In this document: piece after piece, positions 8,879-18,207 of the stretch | Position numbering within the stretch: the stretch's first letter is position 1 | How the letters are laid out: every line of letters begins with the position of its first letter | Origin: JAFGBI01 sp964480725 | GTDB taxonomy: Bacteria; Myxococcota_A; Polyangia; Polyangiales; Polyangiaceae | Assembly (NCBI GenBank): GCA_964480725.1 | Contig: CAYZQO010000017.1 | Location: forward strand, 1-64,000 | DNA: 64,000 nt | Reading direction: 5' to 3' | The notes under the pieces: generated by a model | The model's input: only the letters and a program-made list of their open reading frames with translations | The model's database searches: none | What the model was told of the DNA's origin: nothing | Program-made: the position numbers and the translations under genes

Positions 8879-10180
8879 ATGCGAATCGCGATGGTCATTG
8901 TCGGACTCGGCGTCGGGCTGGGCGCCGGACTCGTCGCCTGTGACTCCGAAACGGCGGTGCCAGGCGGCGCCGGTGGCCTTCCGGACACGGGTGGCGGGAC
9001 CGAGGCCACCGGAGGGGCGCCGAGCCTGGGCGGCGCTGGTACCGGCGGCGGGTCGGGCAGCGGCGGGGGGATGAGCGCGGGGGGCACGACGCCCAGCGGA
9101 GGGGCGACGACCAGCGGTGGTACGCCGACGTCGGGCGGCGCGACCGGTGGTCTGGCAACGGGCGGTGCCAACCCCGGGGGAGGCGCGGCGGGCAGCGGTG
9201 GAGCCGCGCCCTCCGGGGGCACGACGCCCAGCGGCGGGGTCACCAGCTCCGGTGGCGTGACCGGCGGAACTACCCCGCGAGCTGGAGCGAGCGGCAGCAG
9301 CGGTGCTGGCGCCACCGGCGGAGACACCGCTGGCGGCGCCAGCGGCTCCGCGGGACAGGGACCCCAGACGTGCCCGGACTCGCTGGACGAACTGGCGGTG
9401 GGGGACCACACCGCGACGCTGCAGCACGACGGAAGGGCTCGCACGTACCTCCTGCACGTCCCCTCGGGCGTGACGGGCACCGTACCGACGGCGCTGGTCA
9501 TTGACCTTCACGGCGCCGGGGGGAACGGCCGGCAGCAACTGCAGATGAGCGGCTGGGACGCCGTCGCGGGGCGCGAGGGGTTCCTCACGGTCTACCCGGA
9601 CGGCATCGACGGATACTGGAACGTGGACGACACCTGCTGCGGCACGGCCGGAGACGAACAGATCGACGACGTCGGGTTCCTCCGAGCGATCGTCGCTGAG
9701 CTTGGCCGAGCCAGCTGCCTCGATCGACGACGCATCTACGTGTCCGGCTTCTCCAACGGGGGTGGGCTGGCCCATCGCATGGGCTGCGATGCGGCCGACC
9801 TGATCGCCGCGATCGCGCCTTCGGACACGGATCTCCGAACCCAGCCCTGCCTGGCATCGCGACCCATTTCCATGATCGAGTTTCGGGGACTCGACGACAC
9901 GCTGGAGCCCTACGAGGGCGGCGTCGTGGGACCGCCGGGCGGGCAGTACGTCTCGCCCGGTGGCCCGGGCTCACTGGAGCTCTGGGCCACGATCAACGAG
10001 TGCACCGGCACGCCCATCACGACGGAGCAGTACTGCGAAACCTACCCGGAGTGTGCCGGCGGCGTGGAGACGACGCTGTGCTCGCTCCCCGGCGTGGGAC
10101 ACGGCTGCTACAGTAACTCGCTCGGTTTCGAGGTGGCGAGCGTGGCCTGGAGCGTGTTCGAGCGCCAGCCGCTGCCGTAG
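8879..10180 (+). CDS. Gly-rich lipoprotein esterase, PHB-depolymerase/LpqC-like
   Basis: 433 residues from the ATG at 8879, which follows GAGGACAAGAGG. An upstream in-frame start at 8798 would bury the signal peptide. Signal ends at Cys21 (GLVAC). Residues about 30-160 are a GG-rich linker. The catalytic domain has an LHGAGGNGRQQ oxyanion loop, YPDGIDGYWN, nucleophile Ser292 in SGFSNGGG, a candidate Asp in EFRGLDDT, and His in GVGHGC near the C-terminus, as in polyhydroxybutyrate depolymerase-like esterases (COG3509). Several Cys pairs suggest disulphides in a secreted domain. The last 126 bases are repeated at 2789-2914. Likely an outer-membrane-anchored esterase; the substrate could be a polyester or feruloylated plant polymer. 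Confidence 0.85.
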   Translation: MRIAMVIVGLGVGLGAGLVACDSETAVPGGAGGLPDTGGGTEATGGAPSLGGAGTGGGSGSGGGMSAGGTTPSGGATTSGGTPTSGGATGGLATGGANPGGGAAGSGGAAPSGGTTPSGGVTSSGGVTGGTTPRAGASGSSGAGATGGDTAGGASGSAGQGPQTCPDSLDELAVGDHTATLQHDGRARTYLLHVPSGVTGTVPTALVIDLHGAGGNGRQQLQMSGWDAVAGREGFLTVYPDGIDGYWNVDDTCCGTAGDEQIDDVGFLRAIVAELGRASCLDRRRIYVSGFSNGGGLAHRMGCDAADLIAAIAPSDTDLRTQPCLASRPISMIEFRGLDDTLEPYEGGVVGPPGGQYVSPGGPGSLELWATINECTGTPITTEQYCETYPECAGGVETTLCSLPGVGHGCYSNSLGFEVASVAWSVFERQPLP

Positions 10181-10468
10181 GTGCGCCGGCGAGCACGCCT
10201 CGCGCGCGCGCTGGCGGGGGCTGAGGCGTTCAACCGTGAAGTGGGTCGCGCGCGAGGTGACCCAGGCCCTCGAACGCGCGGCACCGGGAGCACGGGGAAC
10301 GGACAGGTCGCACGAGCTCCACGAGCGTGGTGCTCTTCGACGAGCTCGACGGGTTCCTCCCGCCGCACCGCGCGGGCCCGCCCACCCAGCGGCCGCTGAT
10401 CGCGGGCGCCCGAGCCCCTCACGGTCGCCCGCTTGACACTGACGCGCCCTCGCGCGCCAACTCCTGGC

Positions 10469-11881
10469 ATGGCTCGCTGTGTCACCGCTGCTCTCGGGGG
10501 GGCGCTGCTGCTCGCGGGGCGAGCGGCGAGCGCGGCGCCCGCCCACGACATCTGCGCCGAGCTGGGCCCGGACCTCGGCGTCGGGATCGCGAGCTACTCG
10601 GCCGCGGGCGACTGGCCCGAGCAGGCCGAGCTCACGCACGGGGTCGACTGGCGCTTCCTCTACCTCTACGTCGTGCCGACGAGCGATCCGGCCGCGGACC
10701 GCGAGTGGTTCCTGCTCCACAAAGCCGACCTCGCGGCCTCCCTCGGCGCGGTCCCCGTGTACACGTTCTACGAGCTCCTCCAGCGCGGCCAGCAGGCGGG
10801 CATGACCGGGACCGAGCCGGAGGTCGTGCAGGCGGTGCTCCAGGAACCGGCGCTGATGCGAGCCTACTTCGACGACTTCGTCTTCCTCGTCGAGACGGTG
10901 TCCGCCGCGCCGACGCCGCCCATCGTCCACGTCGAGCCGGACTCGTGGGGCTTCATGAGCTGGGCGATGGGGATCGAGGGCAACGCGGACGCGACCAGCG
11001 TGCCCGTCGCCGTCGCTGGCTCGGGCCACCCCGAGCTCGCCGATCTTCCCGACCACGCGGGCGGCCTCGGCCACGCGCTCCTGCGCCTGCGCGATCGCTT
11101 CGCCCCGGCCGTGCGCCTCGCCTGGCATGCCTCGAACTTCCGCGCCGGCACCCGCCCGGAGGTCACGACCGGCTTCTACTCGTCCGTGGGCGAGTGGGAC
11201 GTGCTCTTCACCGACTCGCCGCACCTCGAGGCCGACGAGGCGACCTGGTGGGAGCCCGCCGATCCCGCGGCGGTAGACCGTAACGTGACCTGGCTGCGAA
11301 CGGTGTCCGAGGGCGCGGAGCTCCCGGTCGTGATGTGGCAGATGCCGATCGGTACCACCGACTTCCACCTCTTCGACGGCGATCCGACCCTGCTCACGCG
11401 CTTCGTCGAGGCCGGCCTCGGCGCCGTGCTGTTCGATCTGCGCGGCGAGGGCGAGCCCGACGATTTCCGCGCGGTCGAGGGCGATGGCCTCGACACCGCG
11501 CCGCCGGCAAACTCCGACGCGGGCGGCACGGCGGCGGACCTGCGCGCGCGCCTCGCGGACTACGCGACTGCGCCGCTCGCCTGGCCCGAGGGCGCGTTCT
11601 GCTCCGCCCGTGCCGCGGGCGCCGCGGGCGCCGGCTCCGATGGCTCCGGCGGGACCACGACCGACGGCACCGGCGCGACCCGCGGCAGCGACGGCGAGCC
11701 CGCAAGTCCGGGCGACGACGCTTCCACGAGCGACGAGGACGGCGGCTGCGGGTGCCGCGCCGCCGAACCCGGCCGCGCGCCGCGTGGAGCCTCGATCGCG
11801 GTGCTCGCCGCGCTCGGCCTGCTCCGCCGCCGGCGCCGCCCGGTGACGGTGAGCCGCGCCGCGAGTGGCCGTACCTCTTGA
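10469..11881 (+). CDS. secreted MYXO-CTERM protein with an unidentified catalytic-like domain
   Basis: 470 residues from the ATG at 10469, chosen because it opens a Sec signal peptide ending GRAASAAPA. The C-terminus is a MYXO-CTERM signal: a GGCGC motif, a hydrophobic helix, then LLRRRRR. In myxobacteria this tail is processed at the Cys and leaves the protein on the cell surface. The large middle domain (about 25-380) has alternating strand and helix features such as VHVEPDSWGF, RLAWHASNF, DVLFTDSPH and PVVMWQMPIG, suggesting a TIM-barrel like those of glycoside hydrolases. I cannot assign a family. A Ser/Gly/Thr-rich linker separates it from the sorting tail. Confidence 0.75.
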   Translation: MARCVTAALGGALLLAGRAASAAPAHDICAELGPDLGVGIASYSAAGDWPEQAELTHGVDWRFLYLYVVPTSDPAADREWFLLHKADLAASLGAVPVYTFYELLQRGQQAGMTGTEPEVVQAVLQEPALMRAYFDDFVFLVETVSAAPTPPIVHVEPDSWGFMSWAMGIEGNADATSVPVAVAGSGHPELADLPDHAGGLGHALLRLRDRFAPAVRLAWHASNFRAGTRPEVTTGFYSSVGEWDVLFTDSPHLEADEATWWEPADPAAVDRNVTWLRTVSEGAELPVVMWQMPIGTTDFHLFDGDPTLLTRFVEAGLGAVLFDLRGEGEPDDFRAVEGDGLDTAPPANSDAGGTAADLRARLADYATAPLAWPEGAFCSARAAGAAGAGSDGSGGTTTDGTGATRGSDGEPASPGDDASTSDEDGGCGCRAAEPGRAPRGASIAVLAALGLLRRRRRPVTVSRAASGRTS

Positions 11882-11962
11882 GCCTCCCGCCGCGAAGTCC
11901 GCCGACGGTCCCGACCTCTCCGCGGTCCGCTTCACGGGTCGACAGCCCCCTCTTCGCTGCCC

Positions 11963-12921
11963 TCACTCCCCCGATCCCGCGCAGGGGCTACCGAGCGGGG
12001 CCGCGTCGGTGGACCAGCAAGGCTGGTTGACCACGGTGGGCTCCGAGCGCCGCTGCCAGGGCATCTTCCAGAGGTAGAGCGTGTGGAGGATCGTGCTCGC
12101 CGCCCCGTCCGTCTCGGGTGGGCCGTCGGGCGGCCCGCGCACGCGCAGGATCTTCGTGGCCCTCGCGCGAGGGATGTCGAACTCGTGCGACACGACCCGC
12201 GCCCCGGGCCGGAGCGCTTCGAGCTGCGGCACCAGCCGGTCGTTGATCCTCGTCAGGAGGTACAGGAAGACGACGTCGGCCGGCGACAGATCGAGGTCGA
12301 AGACGTCCGCGCGTTCGATCCGCACGAGGTGGTCGACCCCATTGCTGCGGGCGTTGCTGCGCGCCTCGGCGACCCGGCGGGGATCGAGGTCGACACCGAA
12401 CCCCCGAGCGCCGTAGCGCTGGGCCGCGGTGACCAGGATGCGGGCGTCCCCGCAGCCGAGGTCGTAGACGAGATCGGACGCCTTGACCTCGGCGAGCTCC
12501 AGCATCGCGTCCACGATCGGCTGCGGGGTGGCCCAGTACGGGACGTCGACCCGCGTCGTGGCAACCGGGGGTGCGGTCGGAGCCTCGGTGGGCGTGGACG
12601 ACGGGGGCGCGGTCGGAGCCTCGGTGGGCGTGGATGACGGGGGCGCGGTCGGAGCCTCGGTGGGCGTGGTCGCCGCCGCGCAGCTCAGCGCCGCGCCGAG
12701 CGCGGCCATCGCGAGCCACCGCCACNNNNNNNNNNNNNNNNNNNNNNNNNNNNNNNNNNNNNNNNNNNNNNNNNNNNNNNNNNNNNNNNNNNNNNNNNNN
12801 NNNNNNNNNNNNNNNNNNNNNNNNNCGCCGCCGCGCAGCTCAGCGCCGCGCCGAGCGCGGCCATCGCGAGCCACCGCCACGACGCGATTGGCACCGGCGA
12901 GGTGAGCGCGACCTGGTTCAT
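11963..12921 (-). CDS. lipoprotein class I SAM-dependent methyltransferase (interrupted by assembly gap)
   Basis: The gene starts at the ATG at 12921 and ends at 11963, with the N gap inside. The 55 bases at 12671-12725 are repeated exactly at 12826-12880. Removing one copy plus the gap (155 bases) joins the two frames perfectly and gives an intact 267-residue protein. It then reads: signal peptide with lipobox ALSC, three copies of a TPTEAPTAPPSS repeat, and a Rossmann methyltransferase with motif I DLVYDLGCGDARI, followed by GVDLDP. Such domains methylate small molecules or proteins using S-adenosylmethionine. A lipid-anchored one outside the cytoplasm would lack SAM, so either the lipobox is not used or the substrate question is open. 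It is divergent from the GH9 gene. Confidence 0.75.
12573..12669. repeat. 36-bp tandem repeat, nearly three copies
   Basis: Units begin at 12573, 12609 and 12645 and differ by one or two bases. They lie inside the methyltransferase gene and encode the Pro/Thr-rich linker TPTEAPTAPPSS between the lipid anchor and the enzyme domain. Copy number may vary between strains. The nearby contig break may reflect this repeat. Confidence 0.9.
12726..12825. other. 100-N scaffold gap with overlapping contig ends
   Basis: A run of exactly 100 N. The 55 bases ending at 12725 are identical to the 55 bases 12826-12880, so the two contigs overlap and no sequence is likely missing. Merging them restores the methyltransferase reading frame. 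Confidence 0.95.
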
Positions 12922-13060
12922 GGGACCCCTCGAGATCGGAACTCGCGGCCCGCCATCCCGGAGGGGCCCCCGAAGCGGACGCCCGCAGCGCGCCGCTCGC
13001 CCGCCTGGATGGCACGTCGGTCGCGAGCTATGAACTCCTTCGAACCTCTCGAGCGAAAGG

Positions 13061-15454
13061 ATGCGTGGTTTGGTGGGTTTGGGCGACGGCTGGGCGCGAT
13101 GGGTGCTGATGGTGGCGATGCCGGCGGCGGGGACGCTCCTCGCCTGCTCGGACGAGCACGACGTCATCTTCGCCGCCACGGGCGCCGTGGGCAACCCGGG
13201 CTCGGGCGGTGAGGAAAGCGCGGGGCTCGGCGGCCAGGGCGGCACCGGTGACGGCGTGAGCGCAGGCACGGGCGCCGGGGGTAACGCCGGCGACGGGCCC
13301 GGCACGGGAGCTCAGCCCGGCAGCGGGGGTGGCGGGAGCGGCCTGCTCCCGGGCAACACCCTGGACTGCGGCAGCGCGGAGCTCGGACCCAGCACGGTGC
13401 GCATCGAGGCCGAGTGCGCGCACGGCTCGGGTTGCAGCGGCGGCGTCACCGGCGGACAGCAGGGGACGGAGCTCGAGGGCGGAGGCACCACCGTCGGCTA
13501 CATCGAGGGGGGCGACTGGCTCCGCTTCGACGGCGTCGCGCTCGACGGCATCACCACCCTCACCCTCACCTACGCCAAGGAGATCGCTGGCGGCAGCGTC
13601 GAGGTGCGCCTCGACGACGCCACGGGGACACTGCTCGGCAGCTTCTCGCCCCCCACCACCGGCGGCTGGACGACCTGGCGGGAGGGACAGGTTTCGCTCA
13701 CGGCCGCGACGGGCACGCATGCGCTCTACCTCGTGGCCGCGGGCACGAGCGAGGGGATCCTCAACCTCGATCGGCTCGTCCTCTCGGGGGACACGGCCAC
13801 GGAGGGCGCCTCCGCCTTCCACCTCAACCAGATCGGCTTCTCCACGCTGGGGCCCAAGCACGTCGTGGTCGAGGGCCCGCCAGGGCTCGAGCGCTTCCAG
13901 GTCGTGGACGAGGCCGGCCGCGCCGTCTGGTGCGGCGACCTCGCGGGCGTGGCGTTCACGGAGTGGGGCAGCAGCAGCACCCACTACTCGGTCGACTTCA
14001 CGGAGATGACCCAGGCGGGCACCTATCGCCTGGCGGTGGGCAGCTCCGCGTCGGAGCCGTTCGTGGTCGGCGACGCCCAGCTCTTCGGGGAGACGTCGGC
14101 GAGCGTCGTCGACTACTTCCGCGCTTCGCGCGCCGACGACGCGGCCGTGTGGGCGGCGGACGGTGCGGTGCCCTTCAACGGTCGCGACGGCACCGCCGAC
14201 GTGCGCGGCGGCTGGTACGACGCCTCCGGCGACATCTCGAAGTACCTGACACACCTGAGCTACGCCAACTTCCTCAATCCCCAGCAGATCCCCCTCGTCG
14301 CCTGGGCGCTGGCCTGGACCCGGGACGAGCGCCGGGAGCTCGCGCCGGGCGCCACGGCGACGGCGCTGGAGGAGGAGGCGCTCTGGGGCGCGGACTACCT
14401 CCTGCGCGTGCTCGATCCGGCCGGCTACTTCTACGTCAACGTCTTCGACGGCTGGTCCGGCGACGTGGGGCAGCGGCAGATCTGCGCCTTCGAGGGGTCG
14501 AGCGGGGTGAGGTCCGGGGAGTTCGAGTCCGCGCTGCGGGAGGGGGGCGGGATGAGCATCGCCGCGCTCGCCCGGATCGCGAGCTGGGGCCTCGCCGGCG
14601 ATTTCTCGGCCGCCGAGTACCTCGCCGGCGCCGAGGCGGCCTTCGCCCACCTCGACACCGGCGGGGCAGCCTACGCCGACGACGGTCGCGAGAACGTCAT
14701 CGACGACACCACCGGGCTCTTGGCCGCGAGCGAGCTCCTCGCGACTACCGCTGACGCGACGTACCTCGACGCCGCGCGGCGGCGCGCCACCTCGCTCGTC
14801 GGGCGCCTCGGCAGCGACGGCTACTTCATCGCCGACGGCGCCGCGCGCCCGTTCTGGCACGCCTCCGACGCGGGGCTGCCCGTCGTGGCCCTGGTGCGAT
14901 ACCTCGAGGTGGAGACGGACGCCGCCCACCGCGACGCCGCGCGGGCGGCCATCCGCACCCACCTCGACTACCTCCTCCGCGTCACCGGCGAGGTCCCGAA
15001 CCCCTACGGCTACGCCCGCCAGCACACGGGCGCGTCCGCAGCCTTCTTCATCCCGCAGGACAACGAGTCCGGCTACTGGTGGCAAGGCGAGAACGCGCGG
15101 CTGGCGTCGCTCGCCGCGGCCGCCGTGCTGGGGGCGGAGGCGATCGGCGCCACCGGCGAGGATTTCCTCGCGCTGCTCCGCTTCGCGGGCCACGAGCTCG
15201 ACTGGATCCTTGGCAACAACCCGCGCGACCTCTGCTTCTTGCACGGGTTCGGCCGCGAGAACCCCCCGGAGTTCAGCGGGGTCAAGCCGGAGGTGGGCAC
15301 CCTCACCGGCGGGATCGCCAACGGGTACACCGGCACCAGCGGCGAGCTCCAGTGGATGGCGGGCGCGGCGGACTGGGAGCAGTGGCGCTGGGTCGAGCAG
15401 TGGCTGCCCCACGCGGCCTGGTATTTGGTGGCGATCACGGCGCTGGAGCGCTGA
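13061..15454 (+). CDS. secreted lipoprotein, CBM6-like plus glycoside hydrolase family 9
   Basis: 797 residues. Signal with a lipobox-like TLLAC at about residue 29, a Gly-rich linker to about 105, then a beta-sandwich resembling CBM6 (VRIEAECA through GGDWLRFDGV to LNLDRLVLSG, about 110-245). An Ig-like CelD_N-type module begins FHLNQIGFSTLGPKHV (about 255-345), and a GH9 (alpha/alpha)6 barrel runs to the end. GGWYDASGD carries the nucleophile-base pair D387 and D391, and ILGNNPRDLCFLHGFG is the C-terminal GH9 motif. GH9 enzymes cleave beta-1,4-glucans or related oligosaccharides by inversion. Together with the GH8 gene at 62271 it suggests beta-glucan degradation at the cell surface. The start follows GAGCGAAAGG. 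Confidence 0.88.
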   Translation: MRGLVGLGDGWARWVLMVAMPAAGTLLACSDEHDVIFAATGAVGNPGSGGEESAGLGGQGGTGDGVSAGTGAGGNAGDGPGTGAQPGSGGGGSGLLPGNTLDCGSAELGPSTVRIEAECAHGSGCSGGVTGGQQGTELEGGGTTVGYIEGGDWLRFDGVALDGITTLTLTYAKEIAGGSVEVRLDDATGTLLGSFSPPTTGGWTTWREGQVSLTAATGTHALYLVAAGTSEGILNLDRLVLSGDTATEGASAFHLNQIGFSTLGPKHVVVEGPPGLERFQVVDEAGRAVWCGDLAGVAFTEWGSSSTHYSVDFTEMTQAGTYRLAVGSSASEPFVVGDAQLFGETSASVVDYFRASRADDAAVWAADGAVPFNGRDGTADVRGGWYDASGDISKYLTHLSYANFLNPQQIPLVAWALAWTRDERRELAPGATATALEEEALWGADYLLRVLDPAGYFYVNVFDGWSGDVGQRQICAFEGSSGVRSGEFESALREGGGMSIAALARIASWGLAGDFSAAEYLAGAEAAFAHLDTGGAAYADDGRENVIDDTTGLLAASELLATTADATYLDAARRRATSLVGRLGSDGYFIADGAARPFWHASDAGLPVVALVRYLEVETDAAHRDAARAAIRTHLDYLLRVTGEVPNPYGYARQHTGASAAFFIPQDNESGYWWQGENARLASLAAAAVLGAEAIGATGEDFLALLRFAGHELDWILGNNPRDLCFLHGFGRENPPEFSGVKPEVGTLTGGIANGYTGTSGELQWMAGAADWEQWRWVEQWLPHAAWYLVAITALER

Positions 15455-16005
15455 TGCCAACGCGCGGCGCCGGCTTCGTTCGTCACCACCACGACGACGT
15501 GAAGCGTCACGCGCGGGGGCGCCAAAGCCAACGGCGAGGCCCGTACCCACTCTCAAGAACAGCAGGCTCTGGAGGCGGGCGCGTCATGGCCGCAGCGTGA
15601 GCCGGGGCGATGCGCTGGATCCTCCGCGGCCCCTCACTCCCTGCCCCAAAACTCCGAGCGAGGCACGCATTCCCTCTGACGGCATTGTCTGTCCTCGAGG
15701 CCCCGCTGACGCGGGTGTGCCCGGAAAACAATCCGCGAGGCCGAGGTGCAGATCCCAAATTTCCGCCACCAACACCGTCGCTTCCCTTCGTGGCTCGCCC
15801 CTGCTGGTTCATGCCCCGCCCCGGTGACAGAACCGTTGCGGCACAGAGAGGGACGAGCAGCTTCCCCGCTCGGGAGCGGGGTGAGCAGCGGCGTGGGGTG
15901 AGCCCGTCGTCGCTGGAGGCCTGCGTCGCCAAAGCGAGCGAATCCCGTGACCACCCCATGCGGAGCGACTCGGGCGCGATGGGGCAGGCCTGGCCTTCCC
16001 CGTCT
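15455..16005. other. 551-bp intergenic region without a supported gene
   Basis: Lies between the ends of the GH9 gene and the thiol peroxidase gene, which converge. Open frames exist on both strands but none has the third-position GC bias of real genes here. A short hairpin is visible near 15868-15888 (CCCCGCTCGGGAGCGGGG). Base composition is slightly lower in GC than the neighbours. I see no RNA gene or mobile element. Confidence 0.6.
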
Positions 16006-16503
16006 TCAGCCCAGGGCTGCTAACGCCGCGGCGTAGTCTGGCTCGGTGGTGATCTCGGGGACGAGCTCCACGTGGCGCACTACGTCCTGCTCGTCGAGGA
16101 CAAAGACAGCGCGAGCCGTGAGACCCTGCAGCGGTCCATCGATGAGGCCGACGCCGTAGTCCACGGCGAAGGTGCTGCGGAAGCTGGAGAGGGGCTGGGC
16201 GGCGGCGATGCCCTCGGCCTCACAGAAGCGCTTCTGGGCGAAGGGGAGATCGGCGCTGATGAGGAGCGCCACCGTGTCGCCGCGCTGGCCCAGTGATGCG
16301 TTGAACCTCCGCGCCGTCGCCTGGCAGACGCCGGTGTCGAAGCTCGGGTTCACCGTGAGCACCTTCTTCTTGCCCGCGAACGAGGCCAGCGTCCGCTCGC
16401 CGAGATCCGCCGCGACGAGGGTGAAGTCGCGGGCCTTCGAGCCCACCACGGGGAGGTCACCGCTGGTCGAAACGGGGGTACCCTTGAAGCTCGTCGTTGC
16501 CAT
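16006..16503 (-). CDS. tpx: thiol peroxidase (atypical 2-Cys peroxiredoxin)
   Basis: 165 residues from the ATG at 16503, the normal Tpx length; a longer in-frame start has no support. The peroxidatic Cys60 sits in NPSFDTGVCQATARRFN, and the resolving Cys94 in SADLPFAQKRFC, both exactly as in the Tpx family, with the Thr and Arg of the active site present. The enzyme reduces H2O2 and alkyl peroxides in the cytoplasm or periplasm using thioredoxin. It is monocistronic, about 250 bases from the photolyase gene, and belongs with the oxidative-stress theme of the next 13 kb. Confidence 0.95.
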   Translation of the reverse strand: MATTSFKGTPVSTSGDLPVVGSKARDFTLVAADLGERTLASFAGKKKVLTVNPSFDTGVCQATARRFNASLGQRGDTVALLISADLPFAQKRFCEAEGIAAAQPLSSFRSTFAVDYGVGLIDGPLQGLTARAVFVLDEQDVVRHVELVPEITTEPDYAAALAALG

Positions 16504-16706
16504 GCTCGTCTCTCCTCTCCCGCCGAGGCCCCGGCGGCTGCACAATCATGGGGGATCGCCCCCAGAACGGTAAGCCCCCGCCGGACGATCGCGGCGAGCT
16601 CGCGGCTCGACGGGCCACTCGAGCCGCCCGACCCATCCCCGACGTCCGACACACCAGAGTGCCGGCACGGTCGACGCCGCGAGCGGCTGTATCGCCGGAG
16701 CCGGCG

Positions 16707-16737
16707 CGGACCGGACCGGACCGGACCGGACCGGACC
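16707..16737. repeat. CCGGA pentanucleotide microsatellite
   Basis: Five perfect CCGGA units at 16711-16735 with partial units on each side, just beyond the 3' end of the photolyase gene and upstream of tpx. Short tandem repeats of this kind can change length by slippage. No regulatory function is evident. Confidence 0.9.
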
Positions 16738-16759
16738 ATGGCCCCCCCCACCGACGCGG

Positions 16760-18205
16760 TCAACCGCCGTCGTCCGCCGACCGCGCGCCGTTGGCGCCCA
16801 GGTGCCGCTGCACGACCTCGAGGAACCGCTCACGAACGAAGCGGTGCGGCACGATCGGCAGGGGGTAGTCCACTCCGAGTCGCAGCCCGGCGGCCGCGAG
16901 CGCCGCGGCGGGCGCTTCCCAGGGTTGGTGCACCAGGCGCGCGGGGAGGCCCCGGAGCTCCGGCAGCCAGCGCCGCACGTACTCCCCCTCGGGGTCGAAG
17001 CGCTCACCCTGGAGCACGGGGTTGAAGACCCGGTAGTACGGCTGCGCGTCGGAGCCGCACCCCGCCGACCACTGCCAGCCCGCGTCGTTATTGGCGGGAT
17101 CCGCGTCCGCGAGGTGGGCGAGGTAGTGGGCCTCGCCACGGCGAAAATCCAACAGCAGGTGCTTGGTGAGGAAGCTGGCGGCGATCATCCGCGCGCGGTT
17201 GTGGACGAAGCCCTCGCCAAGGAGCTGACGCGCCGCGGCGTCCACCACGGGGTAGCCGGTCTTGCCCTCGACCCAGGCGCGCCAGGCCGCCTCGTCGCGA
17301 CGCCAGGGGAACCCGGCCCAGGCGGGGCGGAACGGCTGCTCGAGCAGGTCGGGTCGATCCCAGAGCGTGGAGTGAGCGAACTCGCGCCAGACGAGCTCGT
17401 TCTGGAAGGCCGCGGCGCCGTCGCCGGGCCGGGCGACCCGCTCCACGGCGGACCACAGCTCCCGCGCCGAGAGCGTGCCCATCGCCAAATCGGCCGAGAG
17501 CCGACTCGTCCCCGGCAGGTCCAGCCGGTCGCGGCGCTCAGCGTAGTCGCGGAGCCCCAAGCGCAGGAAGCGTCGCAGCCGCTCCTTGGCGGCGCGCTCG
17601 CCACCGGGCAGGAGCGCGGGGTTGCGGTGGATACCGAGCGCCGCGAGCGTGGGGAGCGGCGTCGTGCCCGCGCCGAGCCCCGCGGGGAGCGGTGGCAGCG
17701 CGCGCGGCGTCCGCTGAGGCCGCTCGATCGCCGCCGCGCGGTGCCAGGCGCGGGCGAAGGCGGTGAACACCGAGTACGGCGCGCCGGACCCGGTGCGGAG
17801 CGTCCCGGGCGGAACCAGCGTCTCGCCCGCGAAGAGCTCGAGCCTCGCGCCGAGCGCCGCCTCCACGCGACGCTCGCGCGCGCGCCCGGCGGGCTCGGTC
17901 ACCCGATGCGCCACGACGCGATCGACGCCCCAAGCGCGCACGAGCCGCGGGAGGACCTTCTCCGCCGGCCCCGCGACGACCAGCAGCCGCGACCCCCGCG
18001 TCGCGAGGCCCTCCTCGAGCGTGCCCAGCGAGTCGAGCAGGGACTGCGTGCGGTGCCCCCGGGCCCGCGCCGGCGCCGGCCCCAGCGAGCTCGGCTCCAG
18101 CACGAACAGCGGGACCACCTCGCCGCCGCGGGCGGCAGCGTTGAGCGGCGCGTGATCCGACAGCCGCAGATCGTGCTCACGGAACCAGACGAGGGTGCGC
18201 GCCAT
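16760..18205 (-). CDS. phr: deoxyribodipyrimidine photolyase
   Basis: 481 residues, full length for a class I cyclobutane pyrimidine dimer photolyase. N-terminal alpha/beta antenna domain begins TLVWFREHDLRLSDHAPL. The FAD-binding helical domain contains NELVWREFAH, then VHNRARMIAASFLTKHLL and GWQWSAGCGSDAQPYYRVFNP, which are the family signatures around the flavin. It repairs UV dimers with blue light. It starts two bases after the stop of the outer membrane protein gene, so it is probably the last gene of the operon that also holds the carotenoid enzymes, which suits joint control by light. Confidence 0.95.
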   Translation of the reverse strand: MARTLVWFREHDLRLSDHAPLNAAARGGEVVPLFVLEPSSLGPAPARARGHRTQSLLDSLGTLEEGLATRGSRLLVVAGPAEKVLPRLVRAWGVDRVVAHRVTEPAGRARERRVEAALGARLELFAGETLVPPGTLRTGSGAPYSVFTAFARAWHRAAAIERPQRTPRALPPLPAGLGAGTTPLPTLAALGIHRNPALLPGGERAAKERLRRFLRLGLRDYAERRDRLDLPGTSRLSADLAMGTLSARELWSAVERVARPGDGAAAFQNELVWREFAHSTLWDRPDLLEQPFRPAWAGFPWRRDEAAWRAWVEGKTGYPVVDAAARQLLGEGFVHNRARMIAASFLTKHLLLDFRRGEAHYLAHLADADPANNDAGWQWSAGCGSDAQPYYRVFNPVLQGERFDPEGEYVRRWLPELRGLPARLVHQPWEAPAAALAAAGLRLGVDYPLPIVPHRFVRERFLEVVQRHLGANGARSADDGG

Positions 18206-18207
18206 CG

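Noticed and set aside
10181..10468. TTGACA at 10434-10439 as promoter of the MYXO-CTERM gene
   Set aside because: No acceptable -10 element lies 16-18 bases further on, and the start codon is too near.
9971..11935. Long minus-strand frame across the MYXO-CTERM gene
   Set aside because: Shadow frame: the plus-strand product has a signal peptide and sorting tail, the antisense one has neither.
13028..15556. 842-codon minus-strand frame opposite the GH9 gene
   Set aside because: Third-position bias and recognisable CBM6 and GH9 motifs belong to the plus strand; the antisense product has no protein-like features.
15455..16005. Several 100-150-codon frames in the gap between GH9 and tpx
   Set aside because: Composition is that of random GC-rich DNA on all frames, with no ribosome site or domain.
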